Part shown: positions 33,030 through 43,888 of the stretch, piece by piece | Layout of the letters: each line of letters opens with the position of its first letter | How positions within the stretch are numbered: position 1 is the stretch's first letter | Assembly: GCF_025766255.1 (NCBI RefSeq) | Contig: NW_026516664.1 | Coordinates: 868,001-932,000 of the forward strand | Direction: 5' to 3' | Source of the DNA: Zychaea mexicana | Lineage: Eukaryota > Mucoromycota > Mucoromycetes > Mucorales > Lichtheimiaceae | DNA: 64,000 bases | The notes under the pieces: generated by a model | What the model was told of the DNA's origin: nothing | Database searches by the model: none | Seen by the model: the letters and a program-made list of their open reading frames with translations, nothing else | Made by a program: the position numbers and the translations under genes

Positions 33030-36000
33030 ATGTCTGCCATGAGGGGTTTGACGGTGTAAGTTAGCAACACAGTCATCGTAACTTTGGCGATTCAACTAAC
33101 AACTTGTTATCTATTGAATTAAAAAGGTTCATCGGTGAGATGCTTTTTCTCTAATAGGAAGCGCGCGAGCGTTTTGTGGTACCTTGCATAAGATTTACTA
33201 ACATCAGGCACTGTTTTGTTTAATGTCCTGAATTTCAGCCGACATTCGTAATTGTAAGTCTTTTCTTTGTTCTTATAATATGTTGCCTCGAGTGAGCTAA
33301 TAAGGGGGCTGTAAACAGGTCGAGTGCGTGAACTCGAAGAGAAGCGCATCAACAAAGAGATGGCCAACATTCGTTCTAAATTCAAGGGTAAGTGGGTAAA
33401 AGTGTAACTTGGTTATCTTGCTGCCCCTTTGATAGGCATTGCTAGAAAACTAATTTACTTGCCCGGGGGCAAAACCATACCTGTATATAGAAACGAATTT
33501 GAATGGTTATCAGAAAAAGAAATACGTCTGCAAGCTGTTGTACATGTATATTCTTGGATGGGATATCGATTTTGGCCATCTGGAAGCTGTCAATCTTATT
33601 TCGAGTACGAAATACAGCGAAAAGCAAATTGTAAGTCGTTGGCAAAAAGAATGGGATGTGTTTGACTTTTTTATGTAATAAGGAGTGGACGATAATGACA
33701 GAGTTAGCTAAAGGTATATGCGTTTTTTTCTTGGTAGGGTTATTTGGCAGTAACATTACTATTTCACGAAAACAGCGATTTGGTCCGCTTGGTGGTGAAC
33801 TCTACCAAGAAGGATTTAGACGATATGAATGAAATCAACAACTGTTTAGCTCTTCATGCGATTGCGAATATTGGTGGTCGAGAAATGGCCGAATCGTTGG
33901 CCCCGGATGTTCATCGATTGCTTATTTCACCGTATGTTATTATTGCAAATGTGGTTAATCAAAGTTACAAATATCACACCCGGTTTGCTAAGTATGCGTG
34001 CATAATCTAGAACGTCCAAGAGCTTTGTGAAGAAGAAGGCTGCTTTGACCCTGTTGCGTTTGTATCGAAAGCATCCAGATGTGATGCCGGTCACCGATTG
34101 GGCCGAACGCATTATATCACTGATGGAAGATTATGATTTGGTATGTAATCTATAAACTTAGAATAAGGAAATTACGGCGTGGAAGGCTAAACTAATGTAT
34201 TTGCAGGGTGTAGCGCTATCGGTTACAACCTTGGTGTTGGCACTTGCACAAAGCCATCCCATGGAATATGCTGGATGCTACGAAAAGGCCGTGCACAGAC
34301 TCAGACGGATTTTAATCGACAGAGATTATAGCTTGGATTACATTTATTACAAGGTGCCTACACCTTGGTTACAAGTCAAATGCTTGCGTCTGTTGCAATA
34401 TTATCCTCCTCCTGGTAAATATCAAAGGGTATATGTGCGATTGTTATCTACAATGTCCTAAACTACTTATGCAGAGGACGTCAAGCTACGATCGGATATC
34501 AGTGAATTGCTTCAAATCATCCTAGCCAATTCCCAAGATGCACCCAAAAACGTACAACACAGCAACGCACAAAATGCCGTTCTTTTCGAAGCAATTAATC
34601 TCGCCATCCACCTCGACAGCAACTCCACCATCTGCGCCCAAGCTGCACAGCTTCTCGGCCGCTTTATTTCGAGCAAAGAGACAAACGTGCGTTACCTTGG
34701 ATTAGAAACAATGGCTCATCTGGCAGCATGTGTCGACTCGCTCGAACCCATTAAACGGCACCAAGAAACCATCATGATGTCCTTGCGCGATAAGGATATC
34801 AGCGTACGCAGACGTGGTCTTGACTTGCTCTATTCCATGTGCGACATGTCAAACGCCAAAGTCGTTGTGTCTGAACTCTTGCGCTATCTCCAAGTGGCCG
34901 ATTATGCCATGCGTGAAGAAATGGTGCTCAAGATTGCCATTCTTGCCGAAAAGTTTGCTACTGCTTACTCGTGGTACGTCGATATTATCCTGCAATTGAT
35001 CTCCACTGCAGGCGAACAAGTCGGTGAAGAAGTATGGTACCGTGTCGTTCAAATTGTTACCAATAACGAAGAATTGCAAGAATATGCTGCCAAGACCGTT
35101 TTGAATTATCTTGGTTCGCCACAATACAATGAAACCATGCTCAAGGTCGGCGGCTATATTTTGGGCGAGTTTGGTCATTTGATTGCCAATTATCCCGGTT
35201 GTAGTCCCATCGAACAGTTCCAAGCCATCCATGCCAAATTCAACTTGTGCTCCCTTAATACCCGCGCATTGCTGCTGACGACCTATGTCAAGTTTGTCAA
35301 CTTGTTCCCTGAAATCAAGGGCCAGGTTTTGACCGTCTTTAACCAGTATCGCTATGTGCTCGATTCAGAATTGCAGCAACGTGCCTGTGAATACCTTGCC
35401 GTGTCGACCATGCCGACGGATGATATGCTCCAGACGGTCTGTGAGGAAATGCCACCGTTCCCTGAACGTGAATCTACGCTACTTTTGAAGCTGAACCAAA
35501 AGATTGGTGATACCGAGGACAAGCGTGTGTGGTTTATTGGTGGCAAGGAAGCCAATGTGGAACGACAAGAAGGGTTGAAGCGTATGGCATCGTTACGCAT
35601 GAACTCGACCGAATCAGCAGCATCACAGTCGTCGCCTACTACGCCACAAGCTGCAACGCCAACAGCAACGCCAACAGCAACAGCACAACAACAAGCACCT
35701 CAGCAGCAATCACAAACAGCCGTCGATTTACTAGCGTTTGATGATCTTTCTATCAGCAATAACAACACCCAACAAGAACCTGCACCATCGCCGAATGACG
35801 TTCCTTTGGCACCAGGCTACGAGCTCGGCTTTAACCGTTCACAGTACACATCAGAAGGCGTTCTTTACGAAGACTCGCAGATCCAACTTTCTATCAAATC
35901 CGAATACCACGGCGCTCATGGTCGTCTAGCACTCTATCTGGCCAACAAAGCCATGATGCCACTTTCGAACCTTCGTATACATGCCCCATCGACAGAGAAA

Positions 36001-36620
36001 GTAACGGTGCAACTGACGGGCGACTCACCCAAAGAAATTAGTGTGGGTGGACAAGCCTGTCAGCTTCTGCAGGTCGAATGTCAGGACATGTTCACCGATG
36101 CACCCTCTCTGCTTGTTCAATACAATACCAGCGTCTTGCATATCAAATTACCGGTTGTTCTTACCAAATTCCAAGAGCCAATCACGACCATGGATGGTGC
36201 CAGCTTCTTTAAACGATGGAACCAGATAGGTGGCCCACCACGTGAAAATCAAGTCATTATCACTGCTCAAATCCCCATCAACCTGGATTCCGTGCGCAAC
36301 ATGTTGCAGGGATTCAAATTTGGCTTGTTGATCGGTGTGGATCCTAATCCAAACAATTTTGTCGGTGCTGGTGTGATTGATATGGGCAAGGGCGCTGGTA
36401 AGGTTGGCGTCCTGTTACGAGTGGAACCAAACCTTGAACAGAATGTAAGTTTTCCTTCTCCTACGAACAAATGCCTGTGTGTCTATAGAGACAGTTATCT
36501 GACCTGATTGCTTTGCTATATCTTGTTTAGATGTACCGTTTAACGGTCAGAACACCGAGCGAAACCATATCCGAAGAGCTGCGAACGTTGTTGGAGCGAC
36601 CGCTTACCTTTGGTGCTTAA
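33030..36620 (+). CDS. AP-2 clathrin adaptor complex, alpha subunit (10 exons, two micro-exons)
   Basis: Exons: 33030-33055, 33127-33134, 33239-33253, 33319-33387, 33491-33630, 33738-33931, 34011-34140, 34207-34414, 34475-36444 and 36531-36620. They join in phase to 949 aa. The start [17 protein letters not shown] then [15 protein letters not shown] is the alpha-adaptin N-terminus and needs the 8-nt and 15-nt exons to be read. The adaptin trunk follows ([57 protein letters not shown]), then a Gln/Thr/Pro hinge (about 640-710) and the ear domain ending [12 protein letters not shown]-2 alpha binds PIP2 and dileucine cargo at the plasma membrane and recruits clathrin accessory proteins through its ear. 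Length is close to animal AP2A (about 940-980). It converges on the arginyl-tRNA synthetase gene, 271 bases apart. Confidence 0.95.
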
Positions 36621-36891
36621 TAGATTTCTTATACTTTCGTAAAAAAGACTCTTAATCGTTACTTATCTTTCTCTTTTTTCCTCGTACACTCTTTACCTGC
36701 TTACATTTCCTCATCACGCACACTTTCTTTTTCTTCGCTTCCATTTAATTTGTATCAATAAAAAACAACAAGTTAGCAACTTTCTTCTTTTCTTAAATTG
36801 GGATAACAACAAATTATATAGTTCTTATTGGCGAGAAAATGATTTTTTATACAATATGGAGGGAAGATAATAAGGGGGGAAACAAACAAAT

Positions 36892-39081
36892 TTACATTCT
36901 CTCGAGCGGCTTCAAACCCAACAGACGCATGGCATTGCCAAGCGTAACCCGAGCGCAATAGTACATCAACAGACGAGCATCAGCGACTTCTGGAGCAGCA
37001 CCACGAACCCATAAAGCCTCGAAGCATGAAGAGATATCGTGCGACAGCTTGAATGCATAGGTGACAACGTTGCATGGTTCCAAACCGTTCATCAAGCTGC
37101 GTACGAGATCGGGGTATTGAGCGACAGAGCGCAAGACTTCGATGGCTTCTGGTTCGGTCAACAGTTCGACATTGGCATTGTGATTGATTTGCAAACCGCT
37201 CTTGCGCTCAATAGACATTAAGCGAGCGTGAGCATACTGGATATACGGACCAGTGTCGCCTTCAAAGGTGAACATGCGGTTACGATCGAATTCGTAGTTC
37301 TTGATACGACGAGCGGCGTTATCCTGGATCTTGACAGCAGACAAGCCAATCTCGTCAGCGACCTGTTCTGGATCTGCGACTTCCTTGTATTTGGCTTCGT
37401 TCTTGCGCATAACATCGTGCATGATATCCTTGGCCTCGTCCAAAATGTCCTCCAAAAAGACAACAGTACCCTTACGGGTCGACATGCCCTGAACCATACC
37501 AAAGTTGACGTGCTCGACCTTGTCGGCAAATGGATACTTTAACAATTCCAAAGTCTTGAACAACTGCTTCACGTGCAGATCCTGTTGTGAGGCAACAACG
37601 TAGATCATCTTGTCAAACTTGAACTTTTCGTAACGTTCCAAGGCAGCACCGATATCACGCGTCAAGTACAGGGTGGTGCCGTCACGCTTTTGAACAATAG
37701 CCTTTTCGAGCTTGTATTTCGTCAAATCAATCAGCTTGGCGCCATCCGAGTCTATCAACAAGCCGCATTCCTCCAAAGCCTTCAAACCGCGCATCATACC
37801 GTCGCCGACTTGAGATTCGCCAGAGTACACATCGAATTTAATGTTCAATCGACCGTATACCTCCTTGTACTTGACGATCGACAGGTCACGGAATCGACGC
37901 CACAATTGCAACGCTTCTTCTTCGCCATCCTCCATCTTTTTAAAGTAAGCGCGAGCTTCGTCGTGGATCGAGGGATCAGCTTCGGCGTCGCGGTTGATAC
38001 TGACATAGACATCGTACAAATGCTTGATGGGGTCATTCTGGAGTGCCTGCTCGTCACCGTGGCGAGCGAAACCAATGGCCAACAAGCCGTACTGCTTACC
38101 CCAATCACCGAGATAGTTCATGGCGATTGTTTCCCAGCCGTTGGCGTCATAGACGTTGCGGACGAATGCACCAATAATAGTTGAACGCAAATGGCCGGCA
38201 TGGAAAGGTTTGGCAATGTTGGGCGACGAGAACTCGACAATGGCGCGCTTGCCTTGGTTCAACTTGTTCTTACCATAATCTAAGCCGTACTTAGCAGCCA
38301 TAGCAACTGTCTTGCTGACGAGCAGTTTGGCATTGATACGGAAGTTCAAAAAGGGGCCGCTGGCGGTGGCGCCCAAAATGTGGTCGTTAGGCTGGAAGGT
38401 CTTGGCCCATTCTTGAGCAAACTGGGCAGGATTACCCTTGACACGCAGACGGGGTACAGCAATAGCCAAATCACCGTTTTCTAAAGATTTGGGCAAGTCC
38501 AAAGCAGTGTAGATCAACTTGGCGTCAACACCCGTAATAGTGGCCATTTGAGAAGCAATCAGGTTTTTAAAGATATCCATGACGTTGGTTTCGGGCGAGG
38601 TGCCGGGAATGGCAGGAATTTCGTCGACCTTGGGAGGTGCTGCACCAGCTGCAATTTCTTCGCTCAAAGTCATTGCGGCTTTAGTGACGGCCCATTGGTG
38701 TGGTGTGGGCAAATTGGCGGAATGCAAGACGCCCCACGCCAAAGCATCGACAAGTTGTGGTGCTTCGCCCAGGAGGTATTTGGTTTGTTGTTGGGAAATA
38801 ATTTGTTGAACAATAGGAGCAGGTTGGCTCAAAATGATATCGGCAAGACGGGCAGCGTTTTGCGACGCGGCATCGTGTTCGTTCAACAAGTTGCGCGAGC
38901 GGATAAGGTAGCGGGCGACAGAAGCAGCACCAATAATGGTGACCTTGTTGTCGACTTTGAGGGTGGTTTCAGTAGCATCGCTCACAGGCTTAAGCTGGAC
39001 TGTTTCCTTTAGTTGTACATCAGAGGCGGTAATGGCCAACACATGGAATGGGATGGCTTTGACGGGAACGCTCAATTCCAT
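36892..39081 (-). CDS. Arginyl-tRNA synthetase, cytosolic, with N-terminal GST-like domain
   Basis: One exon, 729 aa from the ATG at 39081 (A at -3). Class I arginyl-tRNA synthetase features: the HIGH-equivalent SSPNIAKPFHAGHLRSTIIG (HAGH 294-297), the KMSKS-equivalent GMSTRKGT (533-539), the flexible N-terminal tRNA-binding domain before it (about 170-290), and a C-terminal anticodon-binding domain (DTGPYIQYAHARLMSIERKS onward, ending LGLKPLERM). Residues about 1-140 look like the GST-type fold found in several eukaryotic tRNA synthetases and AIMP proteins (QTKYLLGEAPQLVDALAWGV is the typical C-terminal GST helix motif). It charges tRNA-Arg with arginine. The frame stays open for a further 29 codons upstream of the ATG, beginning with a TTG (39168). 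That may encode an alternative N-terminus or be chance. Confidence 0.94.
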   Translation of the reverse strand: MELSVPVKAIPFHVLAITASDVQLKETVQLKPVSDATETTLKVDNKVTIIGAASVARYLIRSRNLLNEHDAASQNAARLADIILSQPAPIVQQIISQQQTKYLLGEAPQLVDALAWGVLHSANLPTPHQWAVTKAAMTLSEEIAAGAAPPKVDEIPAIPGTSPETNVMDIFKNLIASQMATITGVDAKLIYTALDLPKSLENGDLAIAVPRLRVKGNPAQFAQEWAKTFQPNDHILGATASGPFLNFRINAKLLVSKTVAMAAKYGLDYGKNKLNQGKRAIVEFSSPNIAKPFHAGHLRSTIIGAFVRNVYDANGWETIAMNYLGDWGKQYGLLAIGFARHGDEQALQNDPIKHLYDVYVSINRDAEADPSIHDEARAYFKKMEDGEEEALQLWRRFRDLSIVKYKEVYGRLNIKFDVYSGESQVGDGMMRGLKALEECGLLIDSDGAKLIDLTKYKLEKAIVQKRDGTTLYLTRDIGAALERYEKFKFDKMIYVVASQQDLHVKQLFKTLELLKYPFADKVEHVNFGMVQGMSTRKGTVVFLEDILDEAKDIMHDVMRKNEAKYKEVADPEQVADEIGLSAVKIQDNAARRIKNYEFDRNRMFTFEGDTGPYIQYAHARLMSIERKSGLQINHNANVELLTEPEAIEVLRSVAQYPDLVRSLMNGLEPCNVVTYAFKLSHDISSCFEALWVRGAAPEVADARLLMYYCARVTLGNAMRLLGLKPLERM

Positions 39082-39168
39082 CGTAACTTGAAGGTGGGGG
39101 CGGAGAGATAAAGGGAGAGAGTCAAGCAGAATAGGGCGCGCAGGCTTCTTTTTTTTCTGCGGCGGCAA

Positions 39169-40358
39169 GTAAAAGAGGAAAATGAGTCAACGTCCCAAGC
39201 CACAAGCACACAGGGCGGCATTGGTGGTGACACTTTGTGAGAACCCTATGACTCCTTTTGACATTATGCTTTACAATTATAGTACGCCTATATTATATTA
39301 AGGCATTAACTAAACTCAAGATATTAGACTATGTCTGCATTACCGCCAACAACAGGGAAAAAGGCGCTGATACTATTGTATCGCTTGGCAACACTATAGG
39401 GGTTAAATTGCGTAGCAACAAAAACAGCTTGTCGTAGGATGCCTAGCAACAAAAACCGTTAACGGTTGCAATGGCAACAGGCATACGGCACAGAGCAAAA
39501 GAACCGAATGTGAGAAGAGCCGATGGCGCAGGAATGAGAAAGATTGATGGGAAAGGAACAAAGAGAAGAACTTTTCGAAACAAAAGAGCTTAACCCATCA
39601 AAAGCTTGTGTGGTTGCACAGACGTTGCACAAGCGACATTTTTTCATTATTGTCGATGACGCTATTATTCTCCACATGATTGCTGTATGCTTCGGCTAGT
39701 GGTTCGGCAAAAGTAATGCCCCATTTAAAGCAATGTACTGTATGCAAAAGAAATTATCAGAAGCGCATCTTACAAGAGTCAGACCCGCAAAATAAACATG
39801 CATAGTACACACTACTACTACGTACGTATACAAGCGAAAAAGTATAAAAGACATAATAAATTTACATGAAGTTATTAATAAAAGAAACACGCAACATTTA
39901 TTTTTCTGTAACGCGAGAATCTACAATCTTTTTTGGGTTGAGGGGGGAGGGGTAGAGCACTTTGTTGAGCAAAAACAATGGATCATCATGATGGCCTTGG
40001 CACAGCAATAAACCATTGTCCGCAACGTGAGGGAGCGTGAAAAAGAAAAGGATGCATGAATAAATAGCCGGTTTCGTGTTGTCTGCAAATTTGAGAATAA
40101 GCTCGCACAGGACTCGAAAGGGGGTGAAGGGGAGGAGGAGAAACAGGATAGGAAAACAAACGATACAGCCTGGTTCTTTATCGCAACCAAGAGAGAAACA
40201 CGCGCCATTTCAAAGCACATTGTCTGTTTATGCCCATTCACGTTTGCATCGTGCTAGCTTCAGGTTAGTAGTAGTGCTTATAATTAGTAGTAAAAAAATA
40301 AGACGAGAGGTCGGTTTCCTCTTCTGTCCATTCGGTTACGAGATATGAAACCATCAAA
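39169..40358. other. Intergenic region between ArgRS and RRM gene
   Basis: The two flanking genes are divergent, so both promoters lie here. No gene is supported; open stretches near 39459-40348 are short and without motifs. Confidence 0.5.
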
Positions 40359-40771
40359 TTTATAAAAAAGCTAAAGCTCGCAGCCAACCAATTGAGAGCA
40401 TCCTCTCTTTTCCTTGCTCTTTATCTCTTCTCTCTTCTCGTTCTCTTTTTTTAGCCTTCCTTTTGCCCTGTGTGAAGTCTAATTTCTCCTCTTTTATTCT
40501 TTGCTTTCTTCTTTTTTCCGCCGAGATAGTGTGTGGCAACTTTTCCTAAAGAGCCCACACGTCTCTTCTTTTGAACCACTCCACCACCCCTCTCTTCCCC
40601 TCCTCTCTTTTACTCTTTCTCCGGGCTTGTACTCGACTGCGCGGCGAAGAACCAAAAGAAGAAACTTTGGCCTTCTCCTTCTCTCTCGAAACCACAGTGA
40701 GAGTGAGAGAGAGTTACCTCCCTTTTGAACCCTTTTCCCCGAAAGCACCATTCAGAACAGTGGTGACGACC
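40359..40771 (+). promoter_or_regulatory. TATA-like site and long CT-rich leader of the RRM gene
   Basis: TATAAAAAAG near 40361 is followed by about 370 bases dominated by TCTCTTTTC tracts up to the ATG at 40772. CT-rich leaders are common in fungal highly expressed or translationally regulated genes. Confidence 0.45.
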
Positions 40772-43469
40772 ATGAGCAACCATAGCAACACCGACAACGT
40801 CGTTGACACGATAGCAACCGCACAACCGCAGCAGCAGCAGCACACTTTGGAATCGCACAAGAAGCACACAACAGCTCATTCACCACAACTCGTCTTTAAA
40901 CAAGACAGTAAAGCACCGTCGTCAAACGAGCAAATACAAGAGTGTCAACCAGTAGTAGAGCAGCAATACAACAAAGAGGATGACGACGAAGAGAGAACTA
41001 GCACTACAACGACCAGTACGTCGGTTGGTGCTACTGCTGTTGTTGAACAGAAACCGCGCCGAGTGACCCATGTTCGACAACTTTTTGTGGGCAATGTAAA
41101 TATGTCTCTTCTTTCTGTAGTGAGATAAATGCAGAACAGCAGGGCCCGATCAGAAAGGATAAATGATATGTTCGCCTAATTATCGAGATATACTGTATCG
41201 TATTGATACTATGTAGCTTCCATTTCGAGTACGCTGGCAAGATTTGAAGGATTTGTTCCGTAAAGCCGGCAATGTGCAACGAGCGGATGTGGCCCTGAGT
41301 TTCGATAATAGAAGTAAGGGCCATGGCACAGTCTTGTTTGCAACAGTACAGGATGCACAACGCGCGATTGGTAATGTATATTCATCTGTATAGTACAATA
41401 ATCGTAATAATAGTGGGATTGAATGTATCAAGCAACATGAGCGCGGCAGTAAAAGCAGCAGTAGCACGATGAGGAAGCTTGCTGCATATGCCTGGGTTAG
41501 CGGTGGATACTCAAAACCAAGTATATTATATAGACATGTTGCACAATTACAAGTGGCAGGGCCGTGTTTTAGAAGTCCGCGAAGATCGCGGATTTGTCGA
41601 GCCGTCGTCTTCACATCGTCATCCACATCAACACCATAACTATATGCCCTTTTTGCCGCAATTACAGCAACAGCTGCAACAACAACTGGCACATCACCAT
41701 CATCATCATCAGAATCAACAGCAGCAGCAGCAGCAAAATCAGCATCAGCAGAAAATGGTGGAGAATATGCATATTGGAACTACTGGTGGCAGGAATGCTG
41801 AAGTAAGGACGAATAGAGTGCATATGGTTTCAGAAGGAAAAAGATAATTAATCAGTGCTTATGCGTACTATTCTAGATTGTTCCAGGTGGAAGGCAGCTT
41901 TTTGTTGGCAATGTAATGCGTTGCGGAATTTGTAAACAGAGGAGTGGTATAACAGGGTGTATGTGGAGGATGCCTGCGAAGTTTCTAACATCCAAGATGG
42001 CAAAAACGTATTAGCTTCCGTTCCATTGTCAATGGCAAGATGTCAAGGACTTGTTTCGCAATGCTGGCAATATCCTTAGGGCAGATGTTGTGCAAGGTCC
42101 TGATGGACGTAGTAGAGGATTTGGCACAGTGTTGTTTGCTACGCACGAAGATGCCAAAAAGGCCATGGGTAGGTGGGATTCTTTTTTGAGCATGTAAGAG
42201 CAGGAAAAGTAGGGCAAGGGTCGGAAAGAATTTCAAACTGATGCATTGTAGTGATATATGATGGATTCGAGTTCCATGGCCGACAATTGCGGGTGCATTT
42301 TGATAAATTCGCACCTGGACTGGTACCTCATCACCATCATAATCATCACCACCCATTGCCGCAAGCTTCCCATCATCCAGCGGCACAACCGCGCTTTCAA
42401 CTACCAGCTGCTACGTTTCGGCCACGACCGAATTTTGCGTATATGTCGGCTGCCGTTGCCGCTGCTGCTGTAGTTCATCCTCATCCCCATCCTCCTCCAC
42501 CACTTCCGTATCCTATGAATTTTAACTCTTTAGCAGCAGCAGCAACAACACCTTCACCACCACCAGCATCCGACCCTTTTGTACCACCACCTGGAGTCAA
42601 TGATACAGTCCGATTGCAGCAGCACCTTCAATCGCTTGACGGCGCACGAACAAGACTCTTGCAGCACCCGTTTCACAGTTTACCAGCCACGACAGCGGGA
42701 GCGGCAACAGTAGCATCGACACTTCATCATCAGCCACACTATCCTTTATCATTAAGTGGCGAATTCCAGCCACAGCAGCAGCCGTATCTAGGTCCGCAAG
42801 CTTTTGTCCCCGCTGCTGAAGAACCTTTGCCGCCATTGACTAACAGCAGTGATACGACAATTCCTACCAACAATCCCTTAGTCGGATCCATTGGTAATAA
42901 AAAAAAGCTCTTTTATTCCTTCTAAGTAGATACGGATTTTTAAAACGAAAACTTACTAACCACTTCACAATTATAAAACAGGCATACCAAACATGAGCGA
43001 AACCATGTATTCCACCTCCTCCACCGAAACTACACCTTCTGAAAACACCTCCACATTACGCCAGTCAAACCTGTTTGCAATGCATTACCCATGGGCACCA
43101 CCACCACCACCACAGCCACCAGCAGGACCTCTGCCACACATTGTACCACCGATCCCACAAGAAGTAGTAGTAGATCATCACGCAACAACAACCAATGATG
43201 CGTTCTTTTCCCCACCTCCTCCACGACCACCTTCCTTACCAATTAGTCCCGACGAAGATCATATGGCAGACGCAGCTAAAGTAATGGGCTTGACCGATGG
43301 TTCAGCTGGTCTGACCACAGCAGCAGTCACGGTAACAACAAAGACATTATCTCCTAGTAAACCGGATGTCATGGCGACAGCAGCAACAGCAGCAACAACA
43401 GCAACAAATCAGGCCAATTTGTTGGCTTCCAGTAGTGTATGGGAACCACTGAGCGGATTCAAGTATTAA
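40772..43469 (+). CDS. RNA-binding protein with two RRM domains (Gbp2/Hrb1-like RRMs), 7 exons
   Basis: Exons 40772-41095, 41217-41370, 41534-41802, 41877-41912, 42015-42168, 42252-42893 and 42982-43469 join in phase to 688 aa. RRM1 (about 103-180) has RNP2 QLFVGNLPF and RNP1 KGHGTVLF. RRM2 (about 252-335) has QLFVGNLPF and RNP1 RGFGTVLF, ending GRQLRVHFDKF. The pattern WQDLKDLFRKAGNVQRADV resembles yeast Gbp2/Hrb1 mRNA-export RRMs, but there is no SR/RGG N-terminus. Instead the flanks are low complexity: Gln/His-rich linker, Pro/Ala/His-rich C-terminal half. It likely binds poly(A) or pre-mRNA in the nucleus or cytoplasm. Both RRMs are interrupted at the same places (VGN|LPF and after the RNP1 strand). 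Only ATG 40772 is used; the frame upstream is open but starts at TTG. Confidence 0.88.
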
Positions 43470-43888
43470 GAGAAGCGGGAAACAATCATGGAATCACACA
43501 CATTACATATTGTGAAAAGAATGTGTGTCAAAAACAATCATTTCTTGAATTAGAAAGTCGGTTCTAAATTTTCTTTTTGGCTTCAAGTATAGTTTAGTAT
43601 ATTTTTTTCTCTATATATTATTATCATTATTATTTTCTTAGTAAGAAGGACCTTTATCATCCTTCCCCCTCCAATTTTGTATGTCATTATAATCTTTCTT
43701 TTTCTCAAACCAACATTTATATTTTAGATATCATATATAAATGAAGTATCAGTTTTGGTAGGCAACAGAGTGCTACTTAATTTGAGAGAACTTTGTATTT
43801 TCATATATTCCAAGAGTTGTAATGTACAATAAGTGAGATCTTTGTTTTCGTTGCTATTTACTACACAAGAGTTACTTTACATGTTTAT
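43470..43888. other. Convergent 3' intergenic region
   Basis: AT-rich stretch between the stops of the RRM gene and FANCI; it holds both 3' untranslated regions and no gene. Confidence 0.6.

Noticed and set aside
33428..33490. Earlier acceptor (GATAG near 33436) for AP-2 alpha exon 5
   Set aside because: It would insert sequence foreign to alpha-adaptins; the acceptor at 33490 gives [15 protein letters not shown], which matches the family.
34507..36507. AP-2 alpha read as a single 666-codon ORF with its own start
   Set aside because: The first codon is TTG and the frame continues from upstream exons; it also runs past the true donor at 36445, missing the last exon.
40571..40771. Upstream in-frame extension of the RRM protein
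   Set aside because: It starts at TTG, is a translated CT-rich leader, and an ATG in good context follows at 40772.
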